Positions 55,841-64,000 of a stretch of DNA of 64,000 nt are shown in pieces. The DNA comes from Candidatus Phycosocius bacilliformis (lineage in GTDB: Bacteria; Pseudomonadota; Alphaproteobacteria; Caulobacterales; Aquidulcibacteraceae): the NCBI RefSeq assembly GCF_003112735.1, contig NZ_BFBR01000001.1, positions 372,001 to 436,000 on the forward strand, written 5' to 3'. The stretch's first letter is position 1. Every line of letters starts with the position of its first letter. The notes beneath the pieces were generated by a model. That model was given only the letters and a program-made list of their open reading frames with translations. It ran no database searches and was not told the origin of the DNA. Made by a program: the position numbers and the translations under genes.

Positions 55841-56587
55841 ATGAAAATCCTCGTACCCGTCAAGCGGGTCATTGATTACAATGTGAAGGTCCGCGTGAAA
55901 CCCGATCAGACCGGGGTGGACCTTGCCAATGTGAAAATGTCGATGAACCCCTTCTGCGAAATTGCCGTGGAAGAAGCTGTCCGCCTGAAGGAAAAAGGTG
56001 TGGCCAGCGAGATTGTTGCAGTCTCGATTGGGCCCCAGCAAGCTCAGGAAACCATTCGCACAGCCTTGGCCATGGGTGCAGATCGCGGCGTGCTGATCCA
56101 GACCGATGCCGATCTTGAACCTCTTGCTGTAGCCAAGCTGCTCAAGGCCGTTGTTGGCGAAGAAGCCCCCCAATTGGTGCTGATGGGCAAGCAAGCCATT
56201 GATGGCGACAACAATGCCACTGGCCAGATGCTCGCAGCGCTTTTGGGTTGGCCACAAGCTACATTTGCCTCCAAGGTCGAAATTGCCGATGGCAAGGCAG
56301 TGGTGACTCGTGAAATTGACGGGGGTCTGCAAACGCTGGAAGCCGCCCTTCCAGCCATTGTAACCGCAGACCTGCGCTTGAATGAGCCGCGCTATGCCTC
56401 GCTACCTAACATTATGAAGGCCAAGAAAAAGCCGATCGATGTAAAAGCCGTGGCTGATTACGGTGTTGATGTCGCATCGCGCCTCAAAGTGCTGAAAGTG
56501 ACTGAGCCGCCTGTTCGCGCCGGTGGCATCAAGGTGGAAAGCGCTGAGCAATTGGTTGGCAAACTCAAGGAAGCAGGGGTCCTCTAA
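55841..56587 (+). CDS. etfB: Electron transfer flavoprotein beta subunit
   Basis: 248 residues, the usual length. The N-terminus [22 protein letters not shown] and the AMP/FAD-side motif [30 protein letters not shown] are typical. The C-terminal recognition-loop region includes [22 protein letters not shown]. With EtfA it moves electrons from acyl-CoA and other dehydrogenases to ETF-quinone oxidoreductase. Its stop shares one base with the etfA start (TAATG). Confidence 0.97.
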   Translation: MKILVPVKRVIDYNVKVRVKPDQTGVDLANVKMSMNPFCEIAVEEAVRLKEKGVASEIVAVSIGPQQAQETIRTALAMGADRGVLIQTDADLEPLAVAKLLKAVVGEEAPQLVLMGKQAIDGDNNATGQMLAALLGWPQATFASKVEIADGKAVVTREIDGGLQTLEAALPAIVTADLRLNEPRYASLPNIMKAKKKPIDVKAVADYGVDVASRLKVLKVTEPPVRAGGIKVESAEQLVGKLKEAGVL

Positions 56588-57531
56588 TGGCAGTTCTCGT
56601 TGTTGCCGAACATGATAATGCGTCCGTAAAGGACGCAACCAACAAGACCATCACCGCCGCTTTAGCCTTGTCCAAAGACGTTGACGTTCTGGTCGCGGGA
56701 CAAGGTGCGGGTGCTGCCGCCGGTGCAGCAGCCGGCATCGCAGGCGTGCGCAAGGTGCTCCATGCGGAAGGTGCGGCGTTCGAGCAAGGCATTGCCGAAG
56801 CCATTGAAGGCTTGGTGGTGCCGCTCATGGCCAATTATGATGCGGTGTTGTTTGCCGCTACGGCCACGGGCAAGAATGCCGCGCCCCGCATCGCCGCAGC
56901 TTTGGATGTTTCACCGATTTCAGACATTCAAGAAGTGGTCAGCGGCAACACTTTTGTTCGGCCAATCTATGCCGGCAATGCGCTTGAAACCATTGAAAGC
57001 TCGGATGCCAAGAAGGTCATCACCGTACGCACCACTGCCTTCGGGGCGGCTGGGGCAGGTGGTTCGGCTGCAGTGGAAAGCGTGGCAGCAGGCGCTGCAA
57101 CCGCCGCAATCACTTTCAAGGGTGCTGAGATTGTTAAATCCGAGCGCCCTGAATTGGCCGGTGCCAAACGTGTGGTTTCTGGTGGCCGGGCCATGGGTTC
57201 TGCTGATGAGTTCCACAATGTGATCGAGCCTCTGGCAGATAAACTGGGTGCGGCTGTTGGTGCCTCTCGGGCGGCAGTGGATGCGGGCTATGCGCCCAAT
57301 GACTATCAAGTTGGTCAGACTGGCAAAGTGGTCGCCCCAGAACTTTATGTCGCAGTCGGCATTTCAGGTGCCATCCAGCATTTGGCTGGTATGAAAGATT
57401 CCAAGGTGATCGTTGCGATCAATAAGGATGCTGACGCGCCGATTTTCGCCATTGCCGATTATGGGCTGGTTGCCGACTATAAGGCTGCTGTACCCGATTT
57501 GATGGGTGAGCTCACCAAAGCGGGCCTCTAA
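56587..57531 (+). CDS. etfA: Electron transfer flavoprotein alpha subunit
   Basis: 314 residues. The C-terminal FAD domain has [69 protein letters not shown], and [19 protein letters not shown], the standard EtfA signature. It carries the FAD of the heterodimer. Overlapping the etfB stop by one base, it is the last gene of the pair and is followed by a clear terminator. Confidence 0.97.
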   Translation: MAVLVVAEHDNASVKDATNKTITAALALSKDVDVLVAGQGAGAAAGAAAGIAGVRKVLHAEGAAFEQGIAEAIEGLVVPLMANYDAVLFAATATGKNAAPRIAAALDVSPISDIQEVVSGNTFVRPIYAGNALETIESSDAKKVITVRTTAFGAAGAGGSAAVESVAAGAATAAITFKGAEIVKSERPELAGAKRVVSGGRAMGSADEFHNVIEPLADKLGAAVGASRAAVDAGYAPNDYQVGQTGKVVAPELYVAVGISGAIQHLAGMKDSKVIVAINKDADAPIFAIADYGLVADYKAAVPDLMGELTKAGL

Positions 57532-57570
57532 GCCCAATGTGATCATTGGATCGACGGGTCTTTAGACCCA

Positions 57571-57607
57571 AGCGCCTCTCAGCCACGCTGGGAGGCGCTT
57601 TTGTTTG
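57571..57607 (+). terminator. Intrinsic terminator after etfA
   Basis: AGCGCCTCTCAG (57571-57582), a five-base loop and CTGGGAGGCGCT (57588-57599) form a 12-bp stem with one G-T pair, followed by TTTTGTTT. It lies 40 bases past the etfA stop. The bases 57608-57729 that follow, up to the stop of the next minus-strand gene, hold no gene that I can see. Confidence 0.85.
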
Positions 57608-57729
57608 GTCGACACGCGCCAAATCCATCTATGGCATCGTTGGTTGAGACCAAATCCGACAGGCAGATGCTTTCCCCTGTCTTCGGAAATTACCAAGGCC
57701 GACCCATTTGTGTTGAACACAAGCCAATT

Positions 57730-58668
57730 CTAAAGTTTAAATCGGCGGTCTTGGGCCGCCAGATACGCAAAGCGCTTCGCCTCGCGTCGACCACGCGTCA
57801 CCGTGTCCAGTACGAAACCAGAGAATACCGAAATCACAGCCGTCACCATCATCGCACTTGCCAGAATGGCGGTCGGAAACCGGGAAACCAGACCGGTTTC
57901 CAAGAACTCAAGCACCACGGGTATACCCAAGCCGAAGGCTGCCAACGCCAAAAGCGCACCCAATGAGGTAAAAACAATCAAAGGCCGCTCCTCACGCACA
58001 AACAGGCCGATAATCGACAAAATGCGAATGCCATCTCGAATCGTATTGAGCTTGGAAACAGATCCTTCCGGCCGCTCGGCATAGGGGGTCGGCATCTCCT
58101 TGATCGTCATGCGTAGTTCCAAAGCATGCACCATCAATTCGGTTTCAATCTCAAACCCGCGCGAGTGGGCCGGGAACGACTTCACAAACCGTCGCGAAAA
58201 AATTTTGTAGCCCGACAGCATGTCAGTCGTCATGGTACCAAAGATGAGACCAACCAGACCGGTCAGCAGGCGATTGCCAAAGCGATGGCCCGGCCGATAA
58301 GCCTTAATCGCCGAATCTACCCGCGCGCCATTGACCAAGTCCGCCTGGCTTTCCACCATCAGATTGATCAGTTCCGGTGCAGATGGGGCGTGATAGGTCG
58401 CATCACCATCGATCATGACATAAATATCAGCCTCAATATCAGCGAACATACGCCGCACGACCTCGCCCTTACCCGGGCGATCTTCGCGTCTTACAATGGC
58501 ACCGGCTGCTTGTGCGCGGGCGAATGTGTCATCGGTCGAGCGATTATCATAAACATAAATCTTGCACCCTGGCAGAGCAGCGGCAAAATCCTGCACGACT
58601 TGGGCAACAGTCGCGGCCTCATTATAGCACGGCACCAAGACCGCAATCGACAAATCTTGTGGCAACAC
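57730..58668 (-). CDS. Family 2 glycosyltransferase, polyprenyl-phosphate sugar type
   Basis: 312 residues. GT-A core: LSIAVLVPCYNEAATVAQVV, YVYDNRSTDDT, the metal motif IDGDATY, and FGTMTTDMLSGYKIFSRRF. Two C-terminal membrane helices (LIVFTSLGALLALAAFGLG, ILASAMMVTAVISVFSGFVL) follow. This resembles DPM1/GtrB-like enzymes that load a sugar on a lipid carrier. The divergent gene is a GT39-like transferase that could use such a donor. Sugar unknown. Confidence 0.87.
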   Translation of the reverse strand: MLPQDLSIAVLVPCYNEAATVAQVVQDFAAALPGCKIYVYDNRSTDDTFARAQAAGAIVRREDRPGKGEVVRRMFADIEADIYVMIDGDATYHAPSAPELINLMVESQADLVNGARVDSAIKAYRPGHRFGNRLLTGLVGLIFGTMTTDMLSGYKIFSRRFVKSFPAHSRGFEIETELMVHALELRMTIKEMPTPYAERPEGSVSKLNTIRDGIRILSIIGLFVREERPLIVFTSLGALLALAAFGLGIPVVLEFLETGLVSRFPTAILASAMMVTAVISVFSGFVLDTVTRGRREAKRFAYLAAQDRRFKL

Positions 58669-58832
58669 CGCGATCTAACCCCCTCTCGACAATCGCAAGC
58701 CATACGGTGGATGGGATGGTTTGCGAAGTAGGTTTTGCATCGACAGCGCCCTCCATAAGCCAGCAATTGCCACCCTGCGCGGGAGTGGCTAGACCAGAGC
58801 TTTCAAAGTCATCGATCTGGAAGGATGTGCGC

Positions 58833-60551
58833 GTGTCGGAGCCTGCCCCTCAGCCGAACAGCCACAAGGCGCTGATACTTTTGGATTTGCTGTGTCAAAG
58901 CTGGCGGCCCTATGCCCTCATCGCCGCCTTGCTTCTTGCCTGCGCCTTGCCGGGTTTTATCAGCCTACAACCTTTGGACCGAGACGAGAGCCGCTTTGTA
59001 CAGGCGACGACACAAATGTTCGAGAGCGGTGATTTCATTCGCATCAGCTTTCAGGATGAACCGCGCAACAAGAAGCCGATTGGGATCCACTGGCTGCAAG
59101 CAGCAACCGCCGGGCCGCTGGATGGAGCCGAGACGCGCACAATTCAAGCCTTTCGCCTGCCATCACTTCTGGGCGGGCTACTCGCCGCGCTGTGTGTTTT
59201 CCAGATCGGTGTGAGATTATTTGACCGTCGGGTTGGTCTCATTGCAGCCATCGCAATTGGCGGGGGGCTGTTATTGTCCACCGAAGCCGGCATTGCCAAG
59301 ACTGATGCCGCTTTGGCTGGCTTTACTGCTTTAGCCTATCTGGGCATGGCTGGTTTGCGGTCAGCACCCGGCCAGGCCAACGTCCGCTGGGCCAGTTGGG
59401 CTCTATGGGGTGGCCTTGGTATGGCCGCGTTAATCAAGGGGCCGATTGGACCTCTCTTGATCATCCTGTCAGCGGTCATGCTGATCGCGTGGGAGCGGGA
59501 CCTAAGTTGGGTACGTCGGGCCATGCATTGGCCAGCCATCCTGTTGGCCGCAACAATCGTGCTGCCATGGTATATTGCGATTTGGCATGCCACGAATGGG
59601 CAGTTCTTCATCGATGCTGTGGGCCAAGACCTCGCCCCGAAACTGGCAGGTCAATCAGAAAACAAAGCAGTGCCGCCCGGTGCCCATCTCTTGCTGTCAC
59701 CGGTCATTTTCTGGCCTGGAAGTGTGCTGATCCCGCTGGGTTTCTGGATGGCATGGCATGGCAGGCGCGAAGCAGGCATCCGATTTCTATTGGCTTGGCT
59801 GATCCCTGGCTGGATCATGTTTGAGGCCGCCCCTGCCAAGCTGGCCCACTACACGCTGCCTGTCCATGGCGCGTTGCTGTTGCTCGGAGCAGCTGGCCTC
59901 GTCAAAGGCGCGTGGCAAACGGCGTGGGTGAGGTGGAGTGCGATCGGAATCCTCAGCCTTGGGACATTGGTCATGACGTTAGTGCCCATTCTCCTGGCCC
60001 AAGATGTGGCACCCGATGCCAAAGGTCGGGCGATTCAAACCAGCGCGATCATCGCAATTGTTGGGCTGGCTGGTTTGGGCCTTGTGATACGTCGCCATCA
60101 TCTGGCCGCTGTCGGCCTGATCGCCGCTGCAGTCGTGACCAGCGTGATGATTAAGGGGGTATTTGTTCCAGCCCTGCCCCAATTAGATGTCAGCGCCCGT
60201 GTCTCCACTGCACTCGTGCGCGAAGGCTTGCACCCCCGTCTATCTCCCGGCCAACCTGGGCCTCTGGTTGGCGCAGGCTATCAGGAGCCAAGCCTGATCT
60301 TCCTGACCCGCTCGGATTCTGCTTTATCCAGTGTTGCAACCGCCACTGCGGCCGCGCGACTTGGGTCAGGGGTTGTGGTCAATCAATCAGACAACATGGA
60401 CGCACAATTGTCTGAAGCCTTGAAAGCACGTGGCCTTGCCATTAGCTGGCGTGGCGAACCGATCACAGGGTTGAATTATTCCAAAGGAGATCCGGTTAGC
60501 TTGCGGATCGGCCAAGTGATTGCAGCAGACGCAGACGCCAAGCCACAATGA
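58833..60551 (+). CDS. ArnT/PMT-like membrane glycosyltransferase (GT39/GT83 type)
   Basis: About 572 residues from a GTG at 58833 with AAGGA seven bases upstream. An ATG at 58716 is possible; the open frame back to 58512 overlaps the divergent gene and is rejected. About eleven membrane segments are seen. The first loop carries LQPLDRDESRFVQATTQMF with Asp/Glu typical of catalytic acids, and DEPRNKKPIGIHWLQAA follows, as in ArnT-type transferases. The C-terminus is a soluble domain. It would move a sugar from a polyprenyl-phosphate donor to lipid A, protein or polysaccharide outside the inner membrane; acceptor unknown. Confidence 0.83.
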   Translation: MSEPAPQPNSHKALILLDLLCQSWRPYALIAALLLACALPGFISLQPLDRDESRFVQATTQMFESGDFIRISFQDEPRNKKPIGIHWLQAATAGPLDGAETRTIQAFRLPSLLGGLLAALCVFQIGVRLFDRRVGLIAAIAIGGGLLLSTEAGIAKTDAALAGFTALAYLGMAGLRSAPGQANVRWASWALWGGLGMAALIKGPIGPLLIILSAVMLIAWERDLSWVRRAMHWPAILLAATIVLPWYIAIWHATNGQFFIDAVGQDLAPKLAGQSENKAVPPGAHLLLSPVIFWPGSVLIPLGFWMAWHGRREAGIRFLLAWLIPGWIMFEAAPAKLAHYTLPVHGALLLLGAAGLVKGAWQTAWVRWSAIGILSLGTLVMTLVPILLAQDVAPDAKGRAIQTSAIIAIVGLAGLGLVIRRHHLAAVGLIAAAVVTSVMIKGVFVPALPQLDVSARVSTALVREGLHPRLSPGQPGPLVGAGYQEPSLIFLTRSDSALSSVATATAAARLGSGVVVNQSDNMDAQLSEALKARGLAISWRGEPITGLNYSKGDPVSLRIGQVIAADADAKPQ

Positions 60552-60560
60552 CCGATGTGG

Positions 60561-61391
60561 TCACACCAGTTCGGCAGGACGTCCGCCAGCACCTGAGCGC
60601 GAGCCCTGTGCATTTGGGGGTGCGAATTCCAAATAAGACTCGCGAATATCTTGGGCGAGTTTGAGGAGCTTTGGCAGAAGCTCCGCCAAGACACGATCGT
60701 CGGTCAGAGCCGAGCGAATGAAGCGGACGGTCAATGCCGCCAAGACAGAACTACCCTCACTCCCCTCTGGTCGCATGACCGGGACAGCGAGATTAATCTC
60801 CCCTCCGGACGCCTTGACATCGAAGGCGTAACCGCGAGCGCGGATCGTTTCCAACTGAACTTTCAGCGTGGTCTGTCCGGAGCGTTGCAGGCCAATATCT
60901 TCCAAAAGGTTGCGCTTCAGATTGCTTTCAAAAGCTTGCATCACCAAGCCGGCTCCGGAGTCGAACAAATCTGCATGGGCTCCGCTGGTGAGCCGATTGA
61001 GCGCTAACGGGCTGGTCCGGTCTGTGGCTGCACGCAAGGTCAAGTCCGAGCCGCTTAAGGTCCAAATGCCTAATGGCCACAATATCTGCTTACCCAGCTT
61101 GGCAATCTGGGGCCATGCCCCTTCGCGGATCCAGGCTTCATTCTGTGCACCCTCAGCCAGGTCTGTCACCGCCAAAGTAGGCCGGTAACGATCGTCCATC
61201 GCATCGCGTACGACGAAGCCACCCTGACACAAGGTCTCGAGAATACGGTAAGCCGTGGTGCGGGGAACCCGTGCCCGCTCAGCAACTTCGGTGACGGTCA
61301 TCCCGTCCTGGCCATTGAGTGCGCGCAGCGCCTCAAGACCTCGTAGTAATGCACGGATTGGGCGCACTGGTTCAGAATGATCATGTAACAT
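60561..61391 (-). CDS. IclR-family transcriptional regulator
   Basis: 276 residues. N-terminal winged helix (IRALLRGLEALRALNGQDGMTVTEVAERARVPRTTAYRILETL, about residues 12-54) and an IclR effector domain (about 85-255). It resembles MhpR-like activators in its PIRALLRGLEAL start. Effector and targets unknown. It is not next to an evident catabolic operon. The 130 bases upstream (61392-61522) carry TATGTGACCATATTTGTTGACATG, possibly its promoter or operator. It is convergent with the GT39-like gene. Confidence 0.88.
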   Translation of the reverse strand: MLHDHSEPVRPIRALLRGLEALRALNGQDGMTVTEVAERARVPRTTAYRILETLCQGGFVVRDAMDDRYRPTLAVTDLAEGAQNEAWIREGAWPQIAKLGKQILWPLGIWTLSGSDLTLRAATDRTSPLALNRLTSGAHADLFDSGAGLVMQAFESNLKRNLLEDIGLQRSGQTTLKVQLETIRARGYAFDVKASGGEINLAVPVMRPEGSEGSSVLAALTVRFIRSALTDDRVLAELLPKLLKLAQDIRESYLEFAPPNAQGSRSGAGGRPAELV

Positions 61392-61522
61392 CCGGTAACC
61401 CCTTATCTCCGTGCGCGCTGGTCGACTCCCACAGATTTATGTGACCATATTTGTTGACATGATCATGCGTCTAAATCGTTGGAATATCAAGCGCACGGCG
61501 GGAAGACCGCTGCGTTAACTAT

Positions 61523-62386
61523 TTATTTCTTCAAGGCAAACCGAACAAAAAACCCTAGAATCAACAAAGGAGCAGCAAAGATCACCGCCAAATGACCGAC
61601 AGGCGAACGGGCGTACTTCCAAAAATAGCGTAAGAAACTGTGAATCTTGGCAATTTCGACACGCCATGACGCAACCTGACTCGTTCCTCCAACGTGCTCA
61701 GCTTGTGCTTCAGGAACGAAAACAACCTTTCCACCGGCACGCCAATAGCGTTTGCACAGGTCAATATCCTCGACATGGAGGAAAAATCCCGGGTCAAAGC
61801 CACCGATGCGCTGAAACGCCGCAGCTTGCGTGACCATCAAAGCACCCGAAACGACTGGCATTTCGATGGCCGTCACAGGCAAGGGTTCACGGTTGCGATT
61901 CACATCCCGCCACACACCCGCCTCAACACCTGGCCTCGCCAAACCTGCAAAGCTGACCAGCGCTGCCCATAAAGTCATCTCACCGCGGCGGCCACCGCGC
62001 TGCTCTCGTCCTTGGGTGTCGCGAATACAGCCCCCGGCGAGTATCATTGGCGCTTCACGGGTTTGCCGCGCCATCAAAAGCAGAGTCTGCGGGCGAACCA
62101 CGCAGTCAGGATTAACAAAGGCGAGGACGGGTTGCGTGGCGTGTTGTGCGCCGAGATTACAGCCGCGAGCAAAGCCGATATTGCCATGACCGCTCACAAT
62201 CTGTAGCCGCGGCTCTCGCCCGGCCCAATCACGCAAATCTGCAAGCACTGTTGGATGATTGCCATTATCAACAAGGATCAATTCGGCACAAGCTTCAGCA
62301 TCCAACAAAGCCTGCAGGCTGGCCGATAAAATCGGGCCGGTGTGATAGGTTACCACAATAGCGCTGATCATGGCGTCATCTGTCAC
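61523..62386 (-). CDS. Family 2 glycosyltransferase (rhamnosyltransferase-like)
   Basis: 287 residues. Motifs: MISAIVVTYHTGPILSASL, ELILVDNGNHP, NIGFARGCNLGAQHA, FVNPDCVVRP and the acceptor-side FFLHVEDIDLCKRYW. A C-terminal hydrophobic helix (LAVIFAAPLLILGFFV) anchors it. Same GT2 branch as the gene at 24049. It starts four bases downstream of the O-antigen ligase stop, in the same direction, and is likely cotranscribed with it. Confidence 0.87.
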   Translation of the reverse strand: MTDDAMISAIVVTYHTGPILSASLQALLDAEACAELILVDNGNHPTVLADLRDWAGREPRLQIVSGHGNIGFARGCNLGAQHATQPVLAFVNPDCVVRPQTLLLMARQTREAPMILAGGCIRDTQGREQRGGRRGEMTLWAALVSFAGLARPGVEAGVWRDVNRNREPLPVTAIEMPVVSGALMVTQAAAFQRIGGFDPGFFLHVEDIDLCKRYWRAGGKVVFVPEAQAEHVGGTSQVASWRVEIAKIHSFLRYFWKYARSPVGHLAVIFAAPLLILGFFVRFALKK

Positions 62387-62390
62387 CCCG

Positions 62391-63686
62391 CTACTGCCTG
62401 GCTTGACGCCAACGCCTTGGATTGCGCAACATGGCCGAGAAGGCGATCAAGGCGGCAAAGCTAACCCAGACCCATTCGCGCCAAGCCGCATGGCTAAAGC
62501 CCCAACTGATCGCCAGAAAAGTCAGACCACCTGCCAGCGCTGCGGCTGCAACCGGATATCGACCGTAAAGTCGGATGGCGACACCCCCACCCGTTACAAT
62601 GGCTAAGGAGGCCAAGAGCGCACCAATTCCCCCAGTTTCCAGCCAAATATGTAGGGGCGCAGAATGGGGATGAAGCTGAATGATTGGCCAACTGATCCCG
62701 CCATAAGCTATTGGCGCATCGAAGGTACTGCCGGCACCCAGCCCCCAGCCTGTCAACGGCTTCTGCATGATCAAATGGGATGCGACCTCCCACATCTGGG
62801 CGCGACGACCATAGGACAGTGGCATAGCCTCCCCCGGCAAGGCTCTGTGGGCTAGATCGGCTAAGGTTGGATAAATCATCGGCGCAGCGGCTACCAGCAC
62901 TGCGGTCCCAGCCGTCACAAGGGCCAGCATGAAGCGGGGAATCCGCAAGGTCAGAAGGGCAACCAATGTTCCAACAACCAGACCTAAGGCATTGAGGTCA
63001 GTTCCGAATTGGAAGGCGACAAAAAGAGCAAGGACAACCAACGCAAATCGCACGCGTGTATCACTTTGCTGCTGATGCAAACAGGCGAAAGCTACCCAGA
63101 AGAGAACCAAGGTCGCCGTTGCACCGCGCCCCATGTCACCCGCAATCTCCAAAGGCTCTTTGTAAGGGGTGGCGATGTAGGTCATCGCATAATGGCTTAT
63201 GGCTTCACTTGTGAGAATAGCCAGAGCCGTGAAAACCCCAGCGACAATTGCCCGTTGGGCCAAAAGTCGATCTTGCCCTGTACAGGCGTGCACCGCCCAA
63301 ACCACAATCGGCCCCAAAATGGCCAAAGTTGCCAACCGGCGCACAGTCTCTGCAGCCAATCCTTGGGCTGGTGACCAAAAGGACGTCATCAAGACCCAAA
63401 ACACAAACAAGAATAGAAACAGCCAAGCCTCACCCGCCCGCTTGACTGTTTGGCCAAGCGAACGGTCCAAAGGGCGTCCGCGGGCAGTGAAGCCGAAAAA
63501 CAACCCCCAGAGCCCCGCAAGGGCGAGTGCCATGGCAAGACCGGCTGTGCCGGTTCCCGCGAACAGGCCAAAAGCAATACCAAACGCGCCGGCGATGCGT
63601 GCGCGGGGGTCCGTTCGAACCTTGCGTTCGAGGTTAAGGGCTGTGCCGGTCAAGCAGCGACGTCTTTCAGGTCCGGGGGCAGGCAT
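62391..63686 (-). CDS. O-antigen ligase/Wzy-like membrane protein
   Basis: About 431 residues with 10-12 hydrophobic segments. The Wzy_C-type periplasmic loop has [13 protein letters not shown] and [24 protein letters not shown], the motif shared by O-antigen ligases (WaaL) and polymerases. It would transfer polysaccharide to lipid A-core or polymerise it. The start is uncertain: ATG at 63686 overlaps thrS by 37 bases, while TTG at 63653 would overlap it by four (TTGA). The next gene downstream is a GT2 glycosyltransferase. Confidence 0.8.
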   Translation of the reverse strand: MPAPGPERRRCLTGTALNLERKVRTDPRARIAGAFGIAFGLFAGTGTAGLAMALALAGLWGLFFGFTARGRPLDRSLGQTVKRAGEAWLFLFLFVFWVLMTSFWSPAQGLAAETVRRLATLAILGPIVVWAVHACTGQDRLLAQRAIVAGVFTALAILTSEAISHYAMTYIATPYKEPLEIAGDMGRGATATLVLFWVAFACLHQQQSDTRVRFALVVLALFVAFQFGTDLNALGLVVGTLVALLTLRIPRFMLALVTAGTAVLVAAAPMIYPTLADLAHRALPGEAMPLSYGRRAQMWEVASHLIMQKPLTGWGLGAGSTFDAPIAYGGISWPIIQLHPHSAPLHIWLETGGIGALLASLAIVTGGGVAIRLYGRYPVAAAALAGGLTFLAISWGFSHAAWREWVWVSFAALIAFSAMLRNPRRWRQARQ

Positions 63687-64000
63687 TCCTCTCGGAGAAC
63701 ACCAACGGCTTCGTCCAAGCCCATGAATTCCTGCGCCTGGCTACCGAATCGGCGCAAAGCCACTTTGCCCTCCTCAGCCTCGCGGCGGCCGACAATCGCC
63801 ATCACCGGCACTTTGTCGAGGGAATGTTCGCGCACCTTGTAATTAATCTTCTCGTTGCGCAAATCCGTCTCAACCCGGATGCCCGCTTGGCGAAGCCGTG
63901 CAGCAACCGCCTCTGCATAAGCATCGGCTTCTGACGTAATCGTCGCGACGACAACTTGCACTGGGGCCAACCATGTCGGCAGAGCACCTGCATAATTCTC
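63650..64000 (-). CDS. thrS: Threonyl-tRNA synthetase, C-terminal part
   Basis: The reading frame enters from the window end and covers the last 116 residues. It begins [21 protein letters not shown], the conserved junction between the catalytic core and the anticodon-binding domain of ThrRS, and ends DLKDVAA. The anticodon-binding fold ([46 protein letters not shown]) is complete. The rest of the gene lies beyond base 64000. Its stop region overlaps the O-antigen ligase frame. Confidence 0.95.
   Translation of the reverse strand, partial: ENYAGALPTWLAPVQVVVATITSEADAYAEAVAARLRQAGIRVETDLRNEKINYKVREHSLDKVPVMAIVGRREAEEGKVALRRFGSQAQEFMGLDEAVGVLREECLPPDLKDVAA

Noticed and set aside
1-64000. tRNA, rRNA, CRISPR arrays, insertion sequences, prophage
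   Set aside because: No cloverleaf-like intergenic sequence, no regularly spaced repeat array and no transposase, integrase or phage protein was found on reading the window.

Overview
The window is a gene-dense chromosomal segment of an alphaproteobacterium, most likely a Caulobacterales or Hyphomonadaceae-like organism. The reasons are a DivL-type cell-cycle pseudokinase with tyrosine in place of the phospho-accepting histidine, a ChvG/ChvI two-component pair, an rpmH-rnpA-yidC-yihA block, a DUF2244/nth divergent pair, a mesaconyl-CoA-hydratase-like gene and moderate-to-high GC with short intergenic gaps. Genus and species cannot be fixed from the sequence alone. I found no rRNA, tRNA, CRISPR array, transposase or phage gene.

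Layout. 1-4.8 kb: end of a mesaconyl-CoA hydratase-like gene, a DUF808 membrane protein, and an amine oxidoreductase plus aldehyde dehydrogenase pair preceded by a perfect 18-bp palindrome. 4.9-9.0 kb: divL convergent with a REC-HK-REC hybrid kinase. 9.3-12.5 kb: yihA, yidC, rnpA, rpmH (minus strand). 12.5-15.1 kb: TonB-dependent receptor with a long Pro/Gly-rich insertion. 15.3-19.1 kb: sdhCDA without sdhB, then divergent Lrp/LysE genes. 19.1-21.9 kb: chvG, chvI and an unrecognised gene. 22-29 kb: transketolase, a glycosyltransferase, glmS, an alpha/beta hydrolase, a glyoxalase-like gene and DUF2244. 29-37 kb: nth, purH, dienelactone-hydrolase-like, an FAD dehydrogenase, a nucleotide-sugar epimerase, a small membrane protein and lepA. 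37.2-42.5 kb: GH36 alpha-galactosidase divergent from a sodium/sugar symporter and a glycerol kinase. 42.5-47.6 kb: a membrane-XRE-membrane cassette, a TraB/GumN protein, 3-hydroxyacyl-CoA dehydrogenase, XRE, YHS and DoxX genes. 47.7-52.9 kb: a peptide export locus. 52.9-64 kb: DUF2164, pheA, kdsB, cytochrome c, etfBA, envelope-polysaccharide genes, an IclR regulator and the end of thrS.

How the genes work together. The most unusual region is 47.7-52.9 kb. A C39-peptidase ABC exporter (CvaB/LagD type) is divergent from a small precursor gene with a textbook double-glycine leader, a ClpP-fold lipoprotein gene and an HlyD-type adaptor. Together they look like a dedicated leader-cleaving secretion system for an unusual Pro/Gly-rich 112-residue core, with a candidate envelope serine protease in the same operon. 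The second notable set is 37.2-42.5 kb: a cytoplasmic alpha-galactosidase, an SGLT-like importer and a glycerol kinase. Together they would suit uptake and breakdown of an alpha-galactosyl-glycerol such as floridoside, an algal osmolyte. The remaining genes are mostly central metabolism (succinate dehydrogenase, transketolase, purH, ETF, pheA) and envelope construction (glmS, kdsB, glycosyltransferases, O-antigen ligase).
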